Positions 52,825-63,149 of a stretch of DNA of 64,000 nt are shown here, piece after piece. The DNA is taken from contig NZ_CANLZV010000002.1 of assembly GCF_947495665.1 (NCBI RefSeq), positions 372,001-436,000 on the forward strand, read 5' to 3'. The notes beneath the pieces are model-generated. The model ran no database searches and was not told the DNA's origin. It saw only the letters and a program-made list of their open reading frames with translations. The position numbers were made by a program, and so were the translations under genes. The stretch is from an uncultured Sunxiuqinia sp. (GTDB taxonomy: Bacteria > Bacteroidota > Bacteroidia > Bacteroidales > Prolixibacteraceae). Numbering within the stretch: position 1 is the stretch's first letter; each line of letters begins with the position of its first letter.

Positions 52825-55362
52825 TTATAATTCATTTTCAGTGTTTTCTTCTGTATCTGGAGCATCCAGAATTTCTGGATTTTCAATTATTTCGCCGTCT
52901 TCTTCTTCAATTTCGCCATTACTCTCAAAGGTAACGCGGGCAACTGACGCAATTCGGTCTTCATCTTTCAGGTTAATTAAACGAACTCCTTGAGCTGCAC
53001 GGCCCATAACGCGCAATGAAGAAATAGGTAGGCGAATTGTCAAACCGTTTTGAGTGATAATCATCAAATCATTTGCGTCAATGACACTCTTAATGGCAAT
53101 TAATCCACCTGTTTTTTCGGTTATGTTAATTGTTTTAACTCCTTTTCCTCCTCGGTTTGTGATTCGATAACCGTCAATACTTGAGCGTTTACCGTATCCT
53201 TTTTCAGAAACAACCAGAACGTCTTCGGACTCATTCTCTACACAGATCATGCCAACGACTTCATCTTGCTCATTTCCAAGGGTAATACCGCGTACTCCGG
53301 ATGCCGTTCTTCCAATCGAGCGAACGATGTCCTCGTGGAAACGGATAGCTTTACCTGATTTTACAGCAATCATAATATCTTGTTTGCCGTTTGTCAATCG
53401 CGCTTCCAGCAGTTGGTCTCCTTCGCGAATCGTGATGGCATTTACACCATTCTGACGGGGACGAGAATAAGCTTCAAGCGAAGTTTTCTTGATAATACCT
53501 TTTTTGGTACAAAGAATAATAAAGTTATTGTTGATGTACTCTTCATCATCCAGACGCTTCACTTTATTGAAAGCCAACACTTTGTCGTCTGGCTCAATGT
53601 TTAGCAAGTTCTGAATTGCACGTCCTTTGGATGTTTTTGTTCCTTCCGGAATTTGATAAACTTTCAACCAGAAGCATTTACCTTTCTCGGTGAAAAGTAA
53701 CAAGGTATTGTGCATGGTGGCAATAAACATGTGTTCCAGGAAGTCTTCATCTCTGGTAGCACCTCCTTTTGAACCTTTACCTCCCCTGCCCTGTGTTTTG
53801 AATTCAGTCAGCGGCGTACGTTTAATATAGCCCATGTGTGAAATGGTAATAACCATTTCCTCGTCTGCATAAAAATCTTCCGGGTTAAATTCTTCGGCAT
53901 TCGGAACAATTTCTGTCTTCCGCTCATCACCGTATTTGGCCTTCACTTCGGACAGTTCGTCTTTGATGATTTGCATACGCAGTGATTCGTTGCCCAGAAT
54001 TTCGCGGCAGCGCTCAATGAAAGCCATAACTTCTTGATATTCTGAACGCAACTTATCTTGCTCCAGACCAGTTAGCTGACGAAGACGCATTTCAACAATG
54101 GCGCGTGCCTGAATTTCAGAAAGTTCAAACTTCTCCATCAAGCGTTCTCTGGCTTCATCCGGAGTTTTTGAGCTTCGAATCATGGCAATAACTTCATCAA
54201 TATTATCGCTCGCAATAATCAAACCTTCCAGAATGTGTGCACGCTTTTCGGCCTGTTCCAGTTCAAACTGAGTCCGTCGTACAACAACATCGTGCCGGTG
54301 CTCCACAAAGTGATGAATCAAATCTTTCAGATTCAACATTCTGGGACGACCTTTTACCAAAGCAATGTTGTTTACACTAAAGCTGGTTTGAAGCTGAGTG
54401 TATTTGTAAAGTTTATTTAGTACAACATTCGATATTTCGTCTTTCTTCACATCAACAACGATGCGCATTCCATCGCGGTCTGACTCATCATTGATATTCG
54501 AAATTCCTTCGATCTTCTTATCATTAACCAACTCGGCAGTCTTCATAATCAATTCTGCCTTGTTGACCAGGTAAGGAATTTCAGTAATAATAATTTTTTC
54601 GCGTCCGTTAGGTTGTACTTCAACGTGAGCTTTTCCACGTAAAACAATACGTCCACGGCCTGTTTCGTAGGCATCTTCCACGCCTTTATAACCATAAATA
54701 ACACCTCCGGTTGGGAAATCGGGGGCCTTTATAACAGATGTAAGTTCTGAAATTTCAATCTCCCGGTTGTCAATGTATGCCACGATGGCATCAATTGTGT
54801 CAGATAAGTTATGAGGAGGCATGTTGGTAGCCATTCCGACAGCAATCCCTGAAGCACCATTCACCAAAAGGTTAGGAATTCGGGTTGGTAGTACGGTTGG
54901 TTCATTCAACGACTCATCGAAGTTTGGTTGAAAATCAACCGTGTTTTTATCCAAATCCTGTAGAATTTCTTCTGCAATTTTTGCCAAACGTGCTTCGGTA
55001 TAACGCATTGCAGCCGGACTGTCCCCGTCAATGGATCCGTAGTTTCCTTGTCCATCAACCAAAGGATACCTCAAAGACCACTCTTGTGCCATCCGCACCA
55101 TTGTGAAATAAACAGAAGAGTCACCATGTGGGTGATACTTACCAAGTACCTCCCCTACGATTCTTGCAGACTTTTTGTAGGAACGGTTCGAGAATATACC
55201 TAACTCGCTCATTCCAAACAGCACACGCCTGTGAACAGGTTTCAATCCATCACGTACATCGGGCAATGCCCGTGACACAATGACTGACATCGAATAGTCG
55301 ATGTAAGCAGATTTCATCTGCTCTTCAATATTTATTTTTATAATTTTTTCGCCTTCAGCCAT
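52825..55362 (-). CDS. gyrA: DNA gyrase subunit A
   Basis: The DNA-cleaving subunit of gyrase. The 845-residue protein carries the catalytic Tyr121 in [10 protein letters not shown] and the GyrA-box QGRGGKG, which with the C-terminal beta-pinwheel marks gyrase, not topoisomerase IV. In the quinolone region [16 protein letters not shown], the position of E. coli Asp87 is Phe86, while Ser83's equivalent is Ser82. The acidic C-terminal tail ([15 protein letters not shown]) is typical. It has an AGGAGG sequence just before its start, uncommon in this phylum. Confidence 0.97.
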   Translation of the reverse strand: MAEGEKIIKINIEEQMKSAYIDYSMSVIVSRALPDVRDGLKPVHRRVLFGMSELGIFSNRSYKKSARIVGEVLGKYHPHGDSSVYFTMVRMAQEWSLRYPLVDGQGNYGSIDGDSPAAMRYTEARLAKIAEEILQDLDKNTVDFQPNFDESLNEPTVLPTRIPNLLVNGASGIAVGMATNMPPHNLSDTIDAIVAYIDNREIEISELTSVIKAPDFPTGGVIYGYKGVEDAYETGRGRIVLRGKAHVEVQPNGREKIIITEIPYLVNKAELIMKTAELVNDKKIEGISNINDESDRDGMRIVVDVKKDEISNVVLNKLYKYTQLQTSFSVNNIALVKGRPRMLNLKDLIHHFVEHRHDVVVRRTQFELEQAEKRAHILEGLIIASDNIDEVIAMIRSSKTPDEARERLMEKFELSEIQARAIVEMRLRQLTGLEQDKLRSEYQEVMAFIERCREILGNESLRMQIIKDELSEVKAKYGDERKTEIVPNAEEFNPEDFYADEEMVITISHMGYIKRTPLTEFKTQGRGGKGSKGGATRDEDFLEHMFIATMHNTLLLFTEKGKCFWLKVYQIPEGTKTSKGRAIQNLLNIEPDDKVLAFNKVKRLDDEEYINNNFIILCTKKGIIKKTSLEAYSRPRQNGVNAITIREGDQLLEARLTNGKQDIMIAVKSGKAIRFHEDIVRSIGRTASGVRGITLGNEQDEVVGMICVENESEDVLVVSEKGYGKRSSIDGYRITNRGGKGVKTINITEKTGGLIAIKSVIDANDLMIITQNGLTIRLPISSLRVMGRAAQGVRLINLKDEDRIASVARVTFESNGEIEEEDGEIIENPEILDAPDTEENTENEL

Positions 55363-55367
55363 TTAAT

Positions 55368-55373
55368 CCTCCT
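55368..55373 (-). promoter_or_regulatory. Strong Shine-Dalgarno-like AGGAGGA before gyrA
   Basis: On the minus strand AGGAGGA lies 5 bases before the ATG at 55362. Such sequences are rare in Bacteroidota. Confidence 0.55.
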
Positions 55374-55408
55374 TTTAAAGAAATTTTATGTTGAAAAATT
55401 TTGACTTA

Positions 55409-55416
55409 CAAAAATA
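55409..55416 (-). promoter_or_regulatory. -7 element of gyrA
   Basis: Minus-strand TATTTTTG matches TAnnTTTG. Transcription start near 55402, leader of about 40 nt. Confidence 0.55.
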
Positions 55417-55650
55417 TAAAAATACTAATAAAATCAGCCATTATAAGTGGTATTAATTAGACTTCTTCAAACAAGATTTTAACAAGTCAATGTTTAAAAA
55501 TCCTATTGATTCAAGTTCCGTGTCTTTAAATATTGCTTACTTTTACTTTGAATTTCTGTTTCCAGTTCAAAAAGCCGAAATCCAACATTTCGGAATAGTA
55601 TTTGTTAAAACAGAAATAACTTACAAATTTATATTAAGGACATTTCAATT

Positions 55651-58170
55651 ATGGATTCTCAATTCTCACCAAGAATAAAAGATGTTCTGACCTATAGCCG
55701 TGAAGAGGCCATCAGGTTAGGAAATGAGCAGATTGGACTTGAGCATATTTTTCTGGGAATTTTGAGAGAGGGAGAAGGGATAGCAATTGATATACTCACC
55801 AATTTGGGAGTAAATTTATCTGAAATCAAAGAAGCCATTGAATCTGCGCTTCGTACCGATAATATTATTGATCCACAAGCTTCCGTTCAACTCTTAAAAT
55901 CAGCAGAAAAAGCGCTCAAGCTTGTTTATCTTGAAGCACGTGCATTCAACAGCTCAACAATTAATACGGGCCATTTATTATTGGCGCTGTTAAAAGACAA
56001 AGACAGTCAGATTTCAACCTTGCTGAGCGAATTTCATGTTAACTATTACATTCTAAAGTCAAGGCTTGAGGATTACAAACAGCCGGAAGCTAAATCAGAC
56101 TTTGGAGATGAAGAAGATATGGATGATCCGTTCTCAAAGCAGCAACCCCCGTCAGGTTCATCTTCAAAAAAATCAAGTAGCTCAAAATCAGAAACTCCGG
56201 TACTGGACAACTTTGGGATTGACATAACCAAAGCTGCGGAGGATAATAACCTGGATCCCATTGTAGGACGGAGCAAAGAAATTGAACGACTGGCACAAAT
56301 TTTATCGCGTCGCAAAAAGAATAATCCGATTTTGATTGGAGAACCGGGAGTTGGTAAGTCTGCAATTGCTGAAGGCTTAGCTATCCGGATTATTCAAAAG
56401 AAAGTATCTCGTGTACTGTTCGACAAGCGCGTTGTGAGTCTGGATATTGCGTCAATTGTGGCCGGGACCAAGTATCGCGGACAGTTTGAAGAGCGCATGA
56501 AAGCCATTCTGAATGAGCTTTCGAAAGTGAATAATGTTATCCTGTTCATCGACGAAATTCACACCATTGTAGGTGCCGGAGGAGCAACCGGATCGCTTGA
56601 TGCGGCCAATATGCTGAAACCAGCGTTGGCTCGGGGCGACATTCAATGTATAGGTGCCACAACCCTTGACGAATACCGCCAGCACATTGAGAAAGATGGT
56701 GCACTGGAGCGTCGTTTCCAGAAAGTTATGGTTGAACCAACTTCGGTTGATGAAACCATTGAAATTCTGAATAACATTAAGGAACGCTATGAAGATCACC
56801 ACAATGTCATTTATTCAGATGATGCCATTAAAGCTTGTGTCAAATTAACGGCGCGGTACATTACCGATCGTTACTTACCGGACAAGGCCATTGATGCGCT
56901 GGATGAAGCTGGTTCCAGGGTTCATATTGCCAACATCAATGTTCCGGAACGCATTGTCAAGCTGGAAGAAAAGATTGAAAGCACGCGCGAAGAGAAAATA
57001 AAAGCCGTAAAAAGTCAAAACTTTGAAGTGGCTGCCAACCACCGGGATAAGGAAAAAAACCTGCTTCAGTTACTGGATCAGGAAAAAGAAGCCTGGGAAA
57101 AGGAACTTATCAGCCATCGCGAAGTCGTTGAAGAGGAAAAAGTGGCCGAAGTGGTTGCCATGATGTCAGGCGTTCCGGTTCAACGAATAGCCCAGGCAGA
57201 GGGTATTCGACTGATGAATATGGGGGCTATGCTAAAAGGAAGTGTGGTTGGTCAGGATGACGCCATTGCCAAGATTGTGAAGGCAATCCAACGTAACCGA
57301 GCTGGACTGAAAGACCCCAACAAACCAATTGGTTCCTTTATTTTCCTGGGACCTACGGGTGTTGGTAAAACCCAGTTAGCCAAAGTATTGACCAAATACT
57401 TGTTCGACAGTATTGATTCGCTAATTCGCATTGACATGAGCGAGTACATGGAGAAATTTGCTGTTTCGCGACTGGTGGGTGCACCTCCGGGGTATATTGG
57501 CTATGAAGAAGGCGGACAATTGACTGAAAAAGTACGGCGCAAGCCCTACTCCGTTGTTTTGCTGGATGAGGTTGAGAAAGCGCATCCCGATGTTTTTCAC
57601 CTTCTGCTTCAAGTGCTTGACGAAGGTCGTTTGACTGACAGTCTGGGACGCAATATTGATTTCAAAAATACCATCATTATAATGACCTCCAACATTGGCT
57701 CACGTCAATTGAAGGACTTCGGGCGAGGCGTTGGATTCTCAACACCAAAAACGGCAGAAGAAGAAAGTGATCATGCCAAGTACATCGTTCAAAAGGCATT
57801 GAAACGTGCCTTTGCTCCGGAATTCTTAAACCGGATTGACGATGTTATCATGTTTAATACGCTTTCAAAAGAAGATATCTCTAAAATTATTGATATCGAG
57901 TTGAAAGAACTTTACGAACGCGTGGAAGCATTGAATTATAAGCTGAAAATCTCGAAGACAGCCAAGGATTTCATTGCTGAAAAAGGCTATGATGCACAAT
58001 ATGGTGCACGTCCGCTTAAACGGGCAATTCAGAAATACCTGGAGGACGAAATGGCCGAAGTAATCATCAAAGCGTCTATTTCAGAAGGCGATACGATTTC
58101 AATTGGCTACGATAAGAAGAATGATAAAATAAAGGTTCGCATACTTGCAACCGATGACAAAAAAGAATAA
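55651..58170 (+). CDS. clpC: ATP-dependent Clp protease ATP-binding subunit ClpC
   Basis: An 839-residue AAA+ unfoldase that feeds proteins to ClpP. Domains: the ClpN double repeat (about 1-145), a Ser-rich linker, the first AAA+ module with GEPGVGKSAIAEG near 230, a UVR-type coiled coil (NFEVAANHRDKEKNLLQLL, about 450-470) in place of the long ClpB middle domain, and the second AAA+ module with GPTGVGKTQ near 567. FGRGVGFS near 690 is the ClpP-docking loop. These mark it as ClpC, not ClpB. It is monocistronic and ends in a strong terminator. Confidence 0.95.
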   Translation: MDSQFSPRIKDVLTYSREEAIRLGNEQIGLEHIFLGILREGEGIAIDILTNLGVNLSEIKEAIESALRTDNIIDPQASVQLLKSAEKALKLVYLEARAFNSSTINTGHLLLALLKDKDSQISTLLSEFHVNYYILKSRLEDYKQPEAKSDFGDEEDMDDPFSKQQPPSGSSSKKSSSSKSETPVLDNFGIDITKAAEDNNLDPIVGRSKEIERLAQILSRRKKNNPILIGEPGVGKSAIAEGLAIRIIQKKVSRVLFDKRVVSLDIASIVAGTKYRGQFEERMKAILNELSKVNNVILFIDEIHTIVGAGGATGSLDAANMLKPALARGDIQCIGATTLDEYRQHIEKDGALERRFQKVMVEPTSVDETIEILNNIKERYEDHHNVIYSDDAIKACVKLTARYITDRYLPDKAIDALDEAGSRVHIANINVPERIVKLEEKIESTREEKIKAVKSQNFEVAANHRDKEKNLLQLLDQEKEAWEKELISHREVVEEEKVAEVVAMMSGVPVQRIAQAEGIRLMNMGAMLKGSVVGQDDAIAKIVKAIQRNRAGLKDPNKPIGSFIFLGPTGVGKTQLAKVLTKYLFDSIDSLIRIDMSEYMEKFAVSRLVGAPPGYIGYEEGGQLTEKVRRKPYSVVLLDEVEKAHPDVFHLLLQVLDEGRLTDSLGRNIDFKNTIIIMTSNIGSRQLKDFGRGVGFSTPKTAEEESDHAKYIVQKALKRAFAPEFLNRIDDVIMFNTLSKEDISKIIDIELKELYERVEALNYKLKISKTAKDFIAEKGYDAQYGARPLKRAIQKYLEDEMAEVIIKASISEGDTISIGYDKKNDKIKVRILATDDKKE

Positions 58171-58180
58171 TTGCTCAATG

Positions 58181-58207
58181 AAAGCCGGTGAATGCACCGG
58201 CTTTTTT
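58181..58207. terminator. Terminator between clpC and mscS-like genes
   Basis: AAAGCCGGTG and CACCGGCTTT form a 10-bp stem with an AATG loop, followed by TTTT. It lies between converging genes. Confidence 0.92.
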
Positions 58208-59240
58208 ATTGTTCTTCGAAGAGGTTGATGCGGCTTTTTGGCAGATGTTGCGGATATTCATTTTGCACAAAGCGAATAAGTTCTTCACGCACATGTACTC
58301 TTAAATCCCATGCTGTTGGAGAATCTTCGGCACTTACCAAAGCACGCAACTCCAAGGTTCGTTCATTGGAATTGGTCACCTGAAGTACGTTCACTTTTCC
58401 ATCCCACAAATCTGTTTGATTTAAAACTTCGGTTAGCTTTTCACGCATTTTCTCAACCGGAAAAGCATAATCAACATGCAGATAGACTGTTCCCAAAATT
58501 TCAGCAGAAGTTCGAGTCCAATTCTGAAATGGTTTTTCAATAAAATAGGTAATCGGAAGAATCAAGCGGCGTTTGTCCCATATACGCACCACCACATAAG
58601 TGAGTGTAATTTCTTCGATCCAGCCCCACTCCCCCTCTACAATCACGACATCTTCCAGCCGAATGGGTTGCGTAATAGCGATTTGGAAGCCAGCCAGAAT
58701 CATTGCAATGCTGCGCTGAGCGGCAAAACCAATAATAATCCCTGCAATTCCGGCACTGGCTAACAAGCTAAGCCCTATTTTACGTATCTGAGGAATGGTC
58801 ATCAGGATAATTCCGATGGCAATAATCACGACAATGGTAATCAACATACGCTCAAGCACCGACAGCTGTGTATGAATTTTTCGGGCTTTTAGGTTATCTC
58901 TTGTCGAAATATCATATTTTGCCAACACGTAGACCTTAATTCCCCGGATGGCACTAATTATTAGCCAGGCTAAAATCAAGGTATATACAATTCCCAGGAT
59001 GATATTGATACTGCTGTTTACTTCATCCAACAATGCGGTGGCAGGCACTAACATGGAACCTGCAATTAGCATCACCAAAAAAATGAAGGGCAGGCTTACG
59101 AAACGCATAACTTTTAGTCCTACTGTATGATTAGAGTTTTTTCGGATCAATTTCTTTAAGTACCCGATAATGAGAAAAGCAATAAAAACACCTAAAACAA
59201 GACCAGCAGCAACAATAGCAATTTGTAAAAATAAGGTCAT
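58206..59240 (-). CDS. MscS-family mechanosensitive channel
   Basis: A 344-residue inner-membrane channel that protects against osmotic downshock. Membrane helices are at about 4-27, 47-70 and 80-100, with more near 132-150. The pore helix and beta-domain core read LLASAGIAGIIIGFAAQRSIAMILAGFQIAI, followed by EEITLTYVVVRIWDKRRLILPITYF and the FENWTR-like PFQNWTR. The C-terminal alpha-beta domain follows. It is a small MscS of the YnaI/YbdG-like group. It sits downstream of the PP2C phosphatase gene on the same strand. Confidence 0.93.
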   Translation of the reverse strand: MTLFLQIAIVAAGLVLGVFIAFLIIGYLKKLIRKNSNHTVGLKVMRFVSLPFIFLVMLIAGSMLVPATALLDEVNSSINIILGIVYTLILAWLIISAIRGIKVYVLAKYDISTRDNLKARKIHTQLSVLERMLITIVVIIAIGIILMTIPQIRKIGLSLLASAGIAGIIIGFAAQRSIAMILAGFQIAITQPIRLEDVVIVEGEWGWIEEITLTYVVVRIWDKRRLILPITYFIEKPFQNWTRTSAEILGTVYLHVDYAFPVEKMREKLTEVLNQTDLWDGKVNVLQVTNSNERTLELRALVSAEDSPTAWDLRVHVREELIRFVQNEYPQHLPKSRINLFEEQ

Positions 59241-59296
59241 AACTTTAATTTAGTATTTCTTTGGATAACACCAAAAAGTGGAAGTCGTTCATTCGA

Positions 59297-61195
59297 CTAC
59301 TCGAACATACCTTTAAACTGAATGGCCATTAAACTAATATCATCAGCTTGTTTGGTTTCTCCTTTAAAGTTTTTCAGTTCGCTCATTACACCTTTTACAA
59401 GCGATTCAGGTGTCATGTTCTGGCTTTCTGTCATCAGACTGGATAACCGGTTCAGACCATACATTTCACCATACCTGTTTTTACATTCGGTGACCCCATC
59501 TGTATATAAAAACAGAATATCTCCTTTGGACAGCAACAGCGATTCAGACTCGTAGGTTTTGTTGGCGTAAAGGCCTATGGGCAAGCCGTGCGTTTGCTCC
59601 AGCTGGGTTACCCCTTTGTTTCGACGCAGCAAAAACGGATAATTGTGTGCAGCATTGCAATAATCTAGTATGCCTGTTTTAACATTCAGAACGCCAAGAA
59701 AAAGGGTTAGGAAGTGCTGATTGGAATTTTCTTTACTTAGGGCTTTGTTTACGACGTCCACAATCTTTTGAGCCGATACATCGGTTGACTTGCTTTTGAT
59801 CATCGTATTGGCAACTGCCATAAACAAAGCAGCAGGAATGCCTTTGCCGGAAACATCACCCATCGTAAAGAGCAGGTGTTCATCATCAATGAAGAAGAAG
59901 TCATACAAGTCTCCTCCAATACTTTCTGCGGGTTGGAGAATGGCAAAGAGATCAATTTCATGTCGTTTTTCCAGAAAACTGTAGTCTTGCGGAATGATTG
60001 TTCGCTGGATTTCTTTCGCTGATTTCAAGTCTTTCTCATACTTACGCTTGTCTTTCCGAATCTGGTTTTGCTCTGCCAAGTAGGTATTGTACTGAAATTG
60101 CAACTCCTTCAAACTATCACTCAGCAGCTCAATTTCATTCTTATCTCCCCTTCTTCTTCCCCGGTCTCCAAAACTAAAACGCTGAATAGAACGAACAATT
60201 TGTACCAATGGAGAAAACATCCGGGTAAAAATAACGACAATAAGTGCCAGTATTGCCAGGAAGCCGATAAGCGATACAACGACAATCTTACGAAAAACGG
60301 ACCGCAGGTCATCAAACAATTCCTTTGCCGGAATCACAATAACAACACGCCAGTCAGTATAGGGAATCGATGAAAAATAAAACCAGCTTCTTTCATAGTT
60401 GAACAATTCCGGATAAGCAAATCCGGATCCGGACTTGCCGGCTCTCAGCAGCTGCATGTAATAATCCCTGTCAGTTCTCAAAGTCTCGGAGGATACGTCA
60501 AAAACCTGTTTTTTCATCACCCAGTCTGGATTTGGGTGAGTCAGGTAATACCCTTGCCTCGATGCAATAAGGGCAAATCCGTTGGTTCCTATTTTGATGT
60601 CAGAAATGACTTTATTTAGAAATTCGAGATTGATGTCACCGGCAATAATTCCAACTGATTCCCCCTGTGGATTGACTATTGGTAAAAAAAAAGAAATCAT
60701 TAGTTTACTCGAATCCAGTGGACAGTAAAAAGGATCGGACCAAATACCCAAATTTTCTTGAAGGACTGAGTCTGCCAGATTTTCAAAATTGTATATCGCG
60801 CAAAAATCCAGATCTTGCCGGTCAACAAGCTCTCCGTCATGCGCATGGTAAGAAGAATAAATTAAGGTGTCTTGATTTTCAAACAGCTGAACGTGCAAAC
60901 CATTGAGCACCTGATTATTTTGTACAACCTGATGAAGAAAAAACTGTAAATCGCCATGTGAACGGTAATAAAGAGCCTGACTGGCAACATTGCGGGTTAT
61001 CTCCTGGCTGGCGACCACATTTTTTGAAATCTCATTGATAATCAAGCTGGATTGATGAATGGCCAATTCTTCAATTTTATCCATAATTATCTCCCGACTA
61101 TGCTTATAGTTTAGAAACACAATCAAGGAAATAACAATGAGTACGGCTGATGACACATAGAATCCCAGCTGAAAGGCAATACTTCTTTTATTCAT
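59297..61195 (-). CDS. Membrane sensor phosphatase: dCache, HAMP, PP2C (SpoIIE-type)
   Basis: A 632-residue transmembrane signalling protein. An N-terminal helix (about 8-28) anchors a periplasmic dCache sensor domain (about 30-285), a second helix (near 300-325) leads into a HAMP segment, and a short coiled coil links to a PP2C/SpoIIE-type serine phosphatase domain (about 390-630) with SIGGDLYDFF, TMGDVSGKGIPAALFMA and LYTDGVTE metal-binding motifs. Such proteins usually dephosphorylate anti-anti-sigma factors; none are nearby. It lies 56 bp upstream of the MscS gene on the same strand. Confidence 0.95.
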   Translation of the reverse strand: MNKRSIAFQLGFYVSSAVLIVISLIVFLNYKHSREIIMDKIEELAIHQSSLIINEISKNVVASQEITRNVASQALYYRSHGDLQFFLHQVVQNNQVLNGLHVQLFENQDTLIYSSYHAHDGELVDRQDLDFCAIYNFENLADSVLQENLGIWSDPFYCPLDSSKLMISFFLPIVNPQGESVGIIAGDINLEFLNKVISDIKIGTNGFALIASRQGYYLTHPNPDWVMKKQVFDVSSETLRTDRDYYMQLLRAGKSGSGFAYPELFNYERSWFYFSSIPYTDWRVVIVIPAKELFDDLRSVFRKIVVVSLIGFLAILALIVVIFTRMFSPLVQIVRSIQRFSFGDRGRRRGDKNEIELLSDSLKELQFQYNTYLAEQNQIRKDKRKYEKDLKSAKEIQRTIIPQDYSFLEKRHEIDLFAILQPAESIGGDLYDFFFIDDEHLLFTMGDVSGKGIPAALFMAVANTMIKSKSTDVSAQKIVDVVNKALSKENSNQHFLTLFLGVLNVKTGILDYCNAAHNYPFLLRRNKGVTQLEQTHGLPIGLYANKTYESESLLLSKGDILFLYTDGVTECKNRYGEMYGLNRLSSLMTESQNMTPESLVKGVMSELKNFKGETKQADDISLMAIQFKGMFE

Positions 61196-61256
61196 GAATG
61201 ATATACGATCTTAAAGAGCAAACAAGTTATGAAAAATCGAAGTGAAAGGAAAGCCC

Positions 61257-62117
61257 TTAGATTAGTTTATTCAGCCAGCTTCGAGGTCCTTTAAACAAAC
61301 AGGTTTTGGACGCAAATTCTGCTGATTTTTGCAGCGCTTGCAAATAATTATTTTTCGTTAAAAGATAATAACAGAATGCCCCATGAAAAAAGTCACCGGC
61401 TCCAAGTGTGTCGATAACATCTACTTGCGGGACGTCTAGCTCACAGTTCATTTCCCTGCTGCTAACTAAAATTGGCTGATTCCCCCGCGTAATTGCTTTA
61501 TGCGAAATGGCAAACTGATCTAAATAGTCAAAGATCTCCTTGGGTTGCTCACACGTTGGAGGATAAAAATCATTGGAGCAAATGGCATAATCCACATGTG
61601 GCAGCAATTCGGGAAGGTAGGATTTCCAGCTGCCACCATCAAAAACAACAGGAATTTGTCTGTTTTTTGCTTCGTGCGCCAGTTTTACAGCAACCTCTGG
61701 GTAAAAACCATCCAGCATTACAACCTCAGGCTGAAGTTGATCCAGCAGCTTTTTCTCATCAATAGGTTGTGTTATCCGATCCGGATAATGCGTAAAAATT
61801 GTTCGCTCGCCATTTGATGCACTAATGACAGAGGCAAGTACCGGCTGGGAATCCACCCGCTCTAAAAGGTCAATGTATTGAATGTTACATTGCTCAAAAT
61901 CATTTTTGAAAACTGATTGAAAAGCATTTTTCCCTACAGCTGTTACCAAGTGGGTGTTTCCATTGAGCTTTGCAAAGGCCACTGCAGCATTGGTTGCAGG
62001 CCCTCCAACCCAACAGTCGGGTGCCTGGGTTTTTATTTTCACATTCCCTGCCGGAAACTCATCAACAAAATACTGAATATCCAAGGTTGCTAAACCCAGA
62101 AAGAGTGCCTTTTTCAT
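61257..62117 (-). CDS. PfkB-family carbohydrate kinase
   Basis: A 286-residue sugar or nucleoside kinase. The family motifs are GLATLDIQYFVDEFPAGNVK with CWVGGPATNAAVAFAKL at the N-terminus and DTLGAGDFFHGAFCYYL with the catalytic aspartate at the C-terminus (near 240). The substrate cannot be told from sequence; ketohexokinase-like members share this size. It lies between fabG and the sensor phosphatase genes on the same strand, after fabG's terminator. Confidence 0.92.
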   Translation of the reverse strand: MKKALFLGLATLDIQYFVDEFPAGNVKIKTQAPDCWVGGPATNAAVAFAKLNGNTHLVTAVGKNAFQSVFKNDFEQCNIQYIDLLERVDSQPVLASVISASNGERTIFTHYPDRITQPIDEKKLLDQLQPEVVMLDGFYPEVAVKLAHEAKNRQIPVVFDGGSWKSYLPELLPHVDYAICSNDFYPPTCEQPKEIFDYLDQFAISHKAITRGNQPILVSSREMNCELDVPQVDVIDTLGAGDFFHGAFCYYLLTKNNYLQALQKSAEFASKTCLFKGPRSWLNKLI

Positions 62118-62137
62118 AAATACAATTCAAAAGAAAA

Positions 62138-62163
62138 GCCGTCACATTTTCAGGTGACGGCTC
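62138..62163 (-). terminator. fabG terminator
   Basis: AGCCGTCAC pairs with GTGACGGCT (9 bp), loop ATTTTCAG; on the minus strand the stem is followed by TTTCTTTTG. It lies 23 bp after the fabG stop. Confidence 0.85.
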
Positions 62164-62185
62164 TGTATTTTATATTTCAACAAGA

Positions 62186-62932
62186 TCACGTGTTCATGGC
62201 TCCACAAACATTAATCACTTGTCCACTTACATAGCTTGATAAGTCGGAAGCAAGGAACAAAGCAGTCTTGGCAACCTCATCAGGAGTACCACCGCGTTTC
62301 ATCGGAATATTGGCTTCCCAGGCTTTGCGGGCATCTTCCGGAATCTGAGCTGTCATCTCGGTAATGATAAACCCCGGAGCGATAGCATTGCTGCGAATAC
62401 CCCGTGATCCCAACTCTTTGGCGATTGACTTGGTAAAACCGATAATACCGGCTTTGGATGCTGAATAGTTAGATTGACCAGCATTTCCGCTCACACCAAC
62501 TACTGAGCTCAAGTTAACAATTGATCCTGAGCGTTGCTTCAACATGATTTTTTGAGCTGCCTTTGTGAAGTTAAATACAGACTTCAGGTTTACATTAATC
62601 ACGGCATCCCACTGCTCTTCTGTCATACGCATCAGCAGCGTATCTTTAGTAATTCCGGCATTGTTAACCAACGCATCAATTTGACCAAATTCTTTGACTA
62701 CTTCAGCAACTACCCGGTCAGTATCTGCAAAATCAGCAGCATTGGAAGCATACCCCTTAGCCTTTACGCCCATAGCGATCAGCTCTTCTTGAGTAGCCTT
62801 CATATTTTCATCGTCAAAAAGATCCGTAAATGCAATGTTACAGCCTTCTTCGGCAAACTTTACTGCAATGGCTTTACCAATACCTCTGGAAGCACCGGTA
62901 ATCAGAGCCGTTTTACCTTCTAATAATTTCAT
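62186..62932 (-). CDS. fabG: 3-oxoacyl-ACP reductase
   Basis: An NADPH-dependent reductase of fatty acid elongation, of the short-chain dehydrogenase family. The 248-residue protein has the coenzyme loop GASRGIG (13-19), NNAG (90-93), the catalytic Ser142/143, Tyr156 and Lys160 (NYSASKAG), and APGFIITEMT. The full set and length fit FabG. The -7 box CAAAAGTA (62965-62972, minus TACTTTTG) lies just upstream. It is a single gene ended by its own terminator. Confidence 0.95.
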   Translation of the reverse strand: MKLLEGKTALITGASRGIGKAIAVKFAEEGCNIAFTDLFDDENMKATQEELIAMGVKAKGYASNAADFADTDRVVAEVVKEFGQIDALVNNAGITKDTLLMRMTEEQWDAVINVNLKSVFNFTKAAQKIMLKQRSGSIVNLSSVVGVSGNAGQSNYSASKAGIIGFTKSIAKELGSRGIRSNAIAPGFIITEMTAQIPEDARKAWEANIPMKRGGTPDEVAKTALFLASDLSSYVSGQVINVCGAMNT

Positions 62933-62964
62933 AATTTTTTCTTTTATGGAAATTTATTTTCAAG

Positions 62965-62972
62965 CAAAAGTA
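62965..62972 (-). promoter_or_regulatory. -7 element of fabG
   Basis: Minus-strand TACTTTTG matches consensus. Leader of about 25 nt to the ATG at 62932. Confidence 0.5.
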
Positions 62973-63123
62973 TATAAAAAACAGTCAAAGTAAATCAAAA
63001 CCCGTCCTGAAACACATAAGCAAACGCGCTTTTTAGTCGCTAACCCCCGACTTTTAAACCATATAATTCAAAAATGAAAATATTAGGTTTTCATTTAAAA
63101 GTATAAAAAACAAAGATTTTAGC

Positions 63124-63131
63124 TATTTTTG
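63124..63131 (+). promoter_or_regulatory. -7 element of the glycosyltransferase gene
   Basis: TATTTTTG matches consensus. Leader of about 12 nt to the ATG at 63150. Confidence 0.55.
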
Positions 63132-63149
63132 GCATTTATTTAAATTGTT

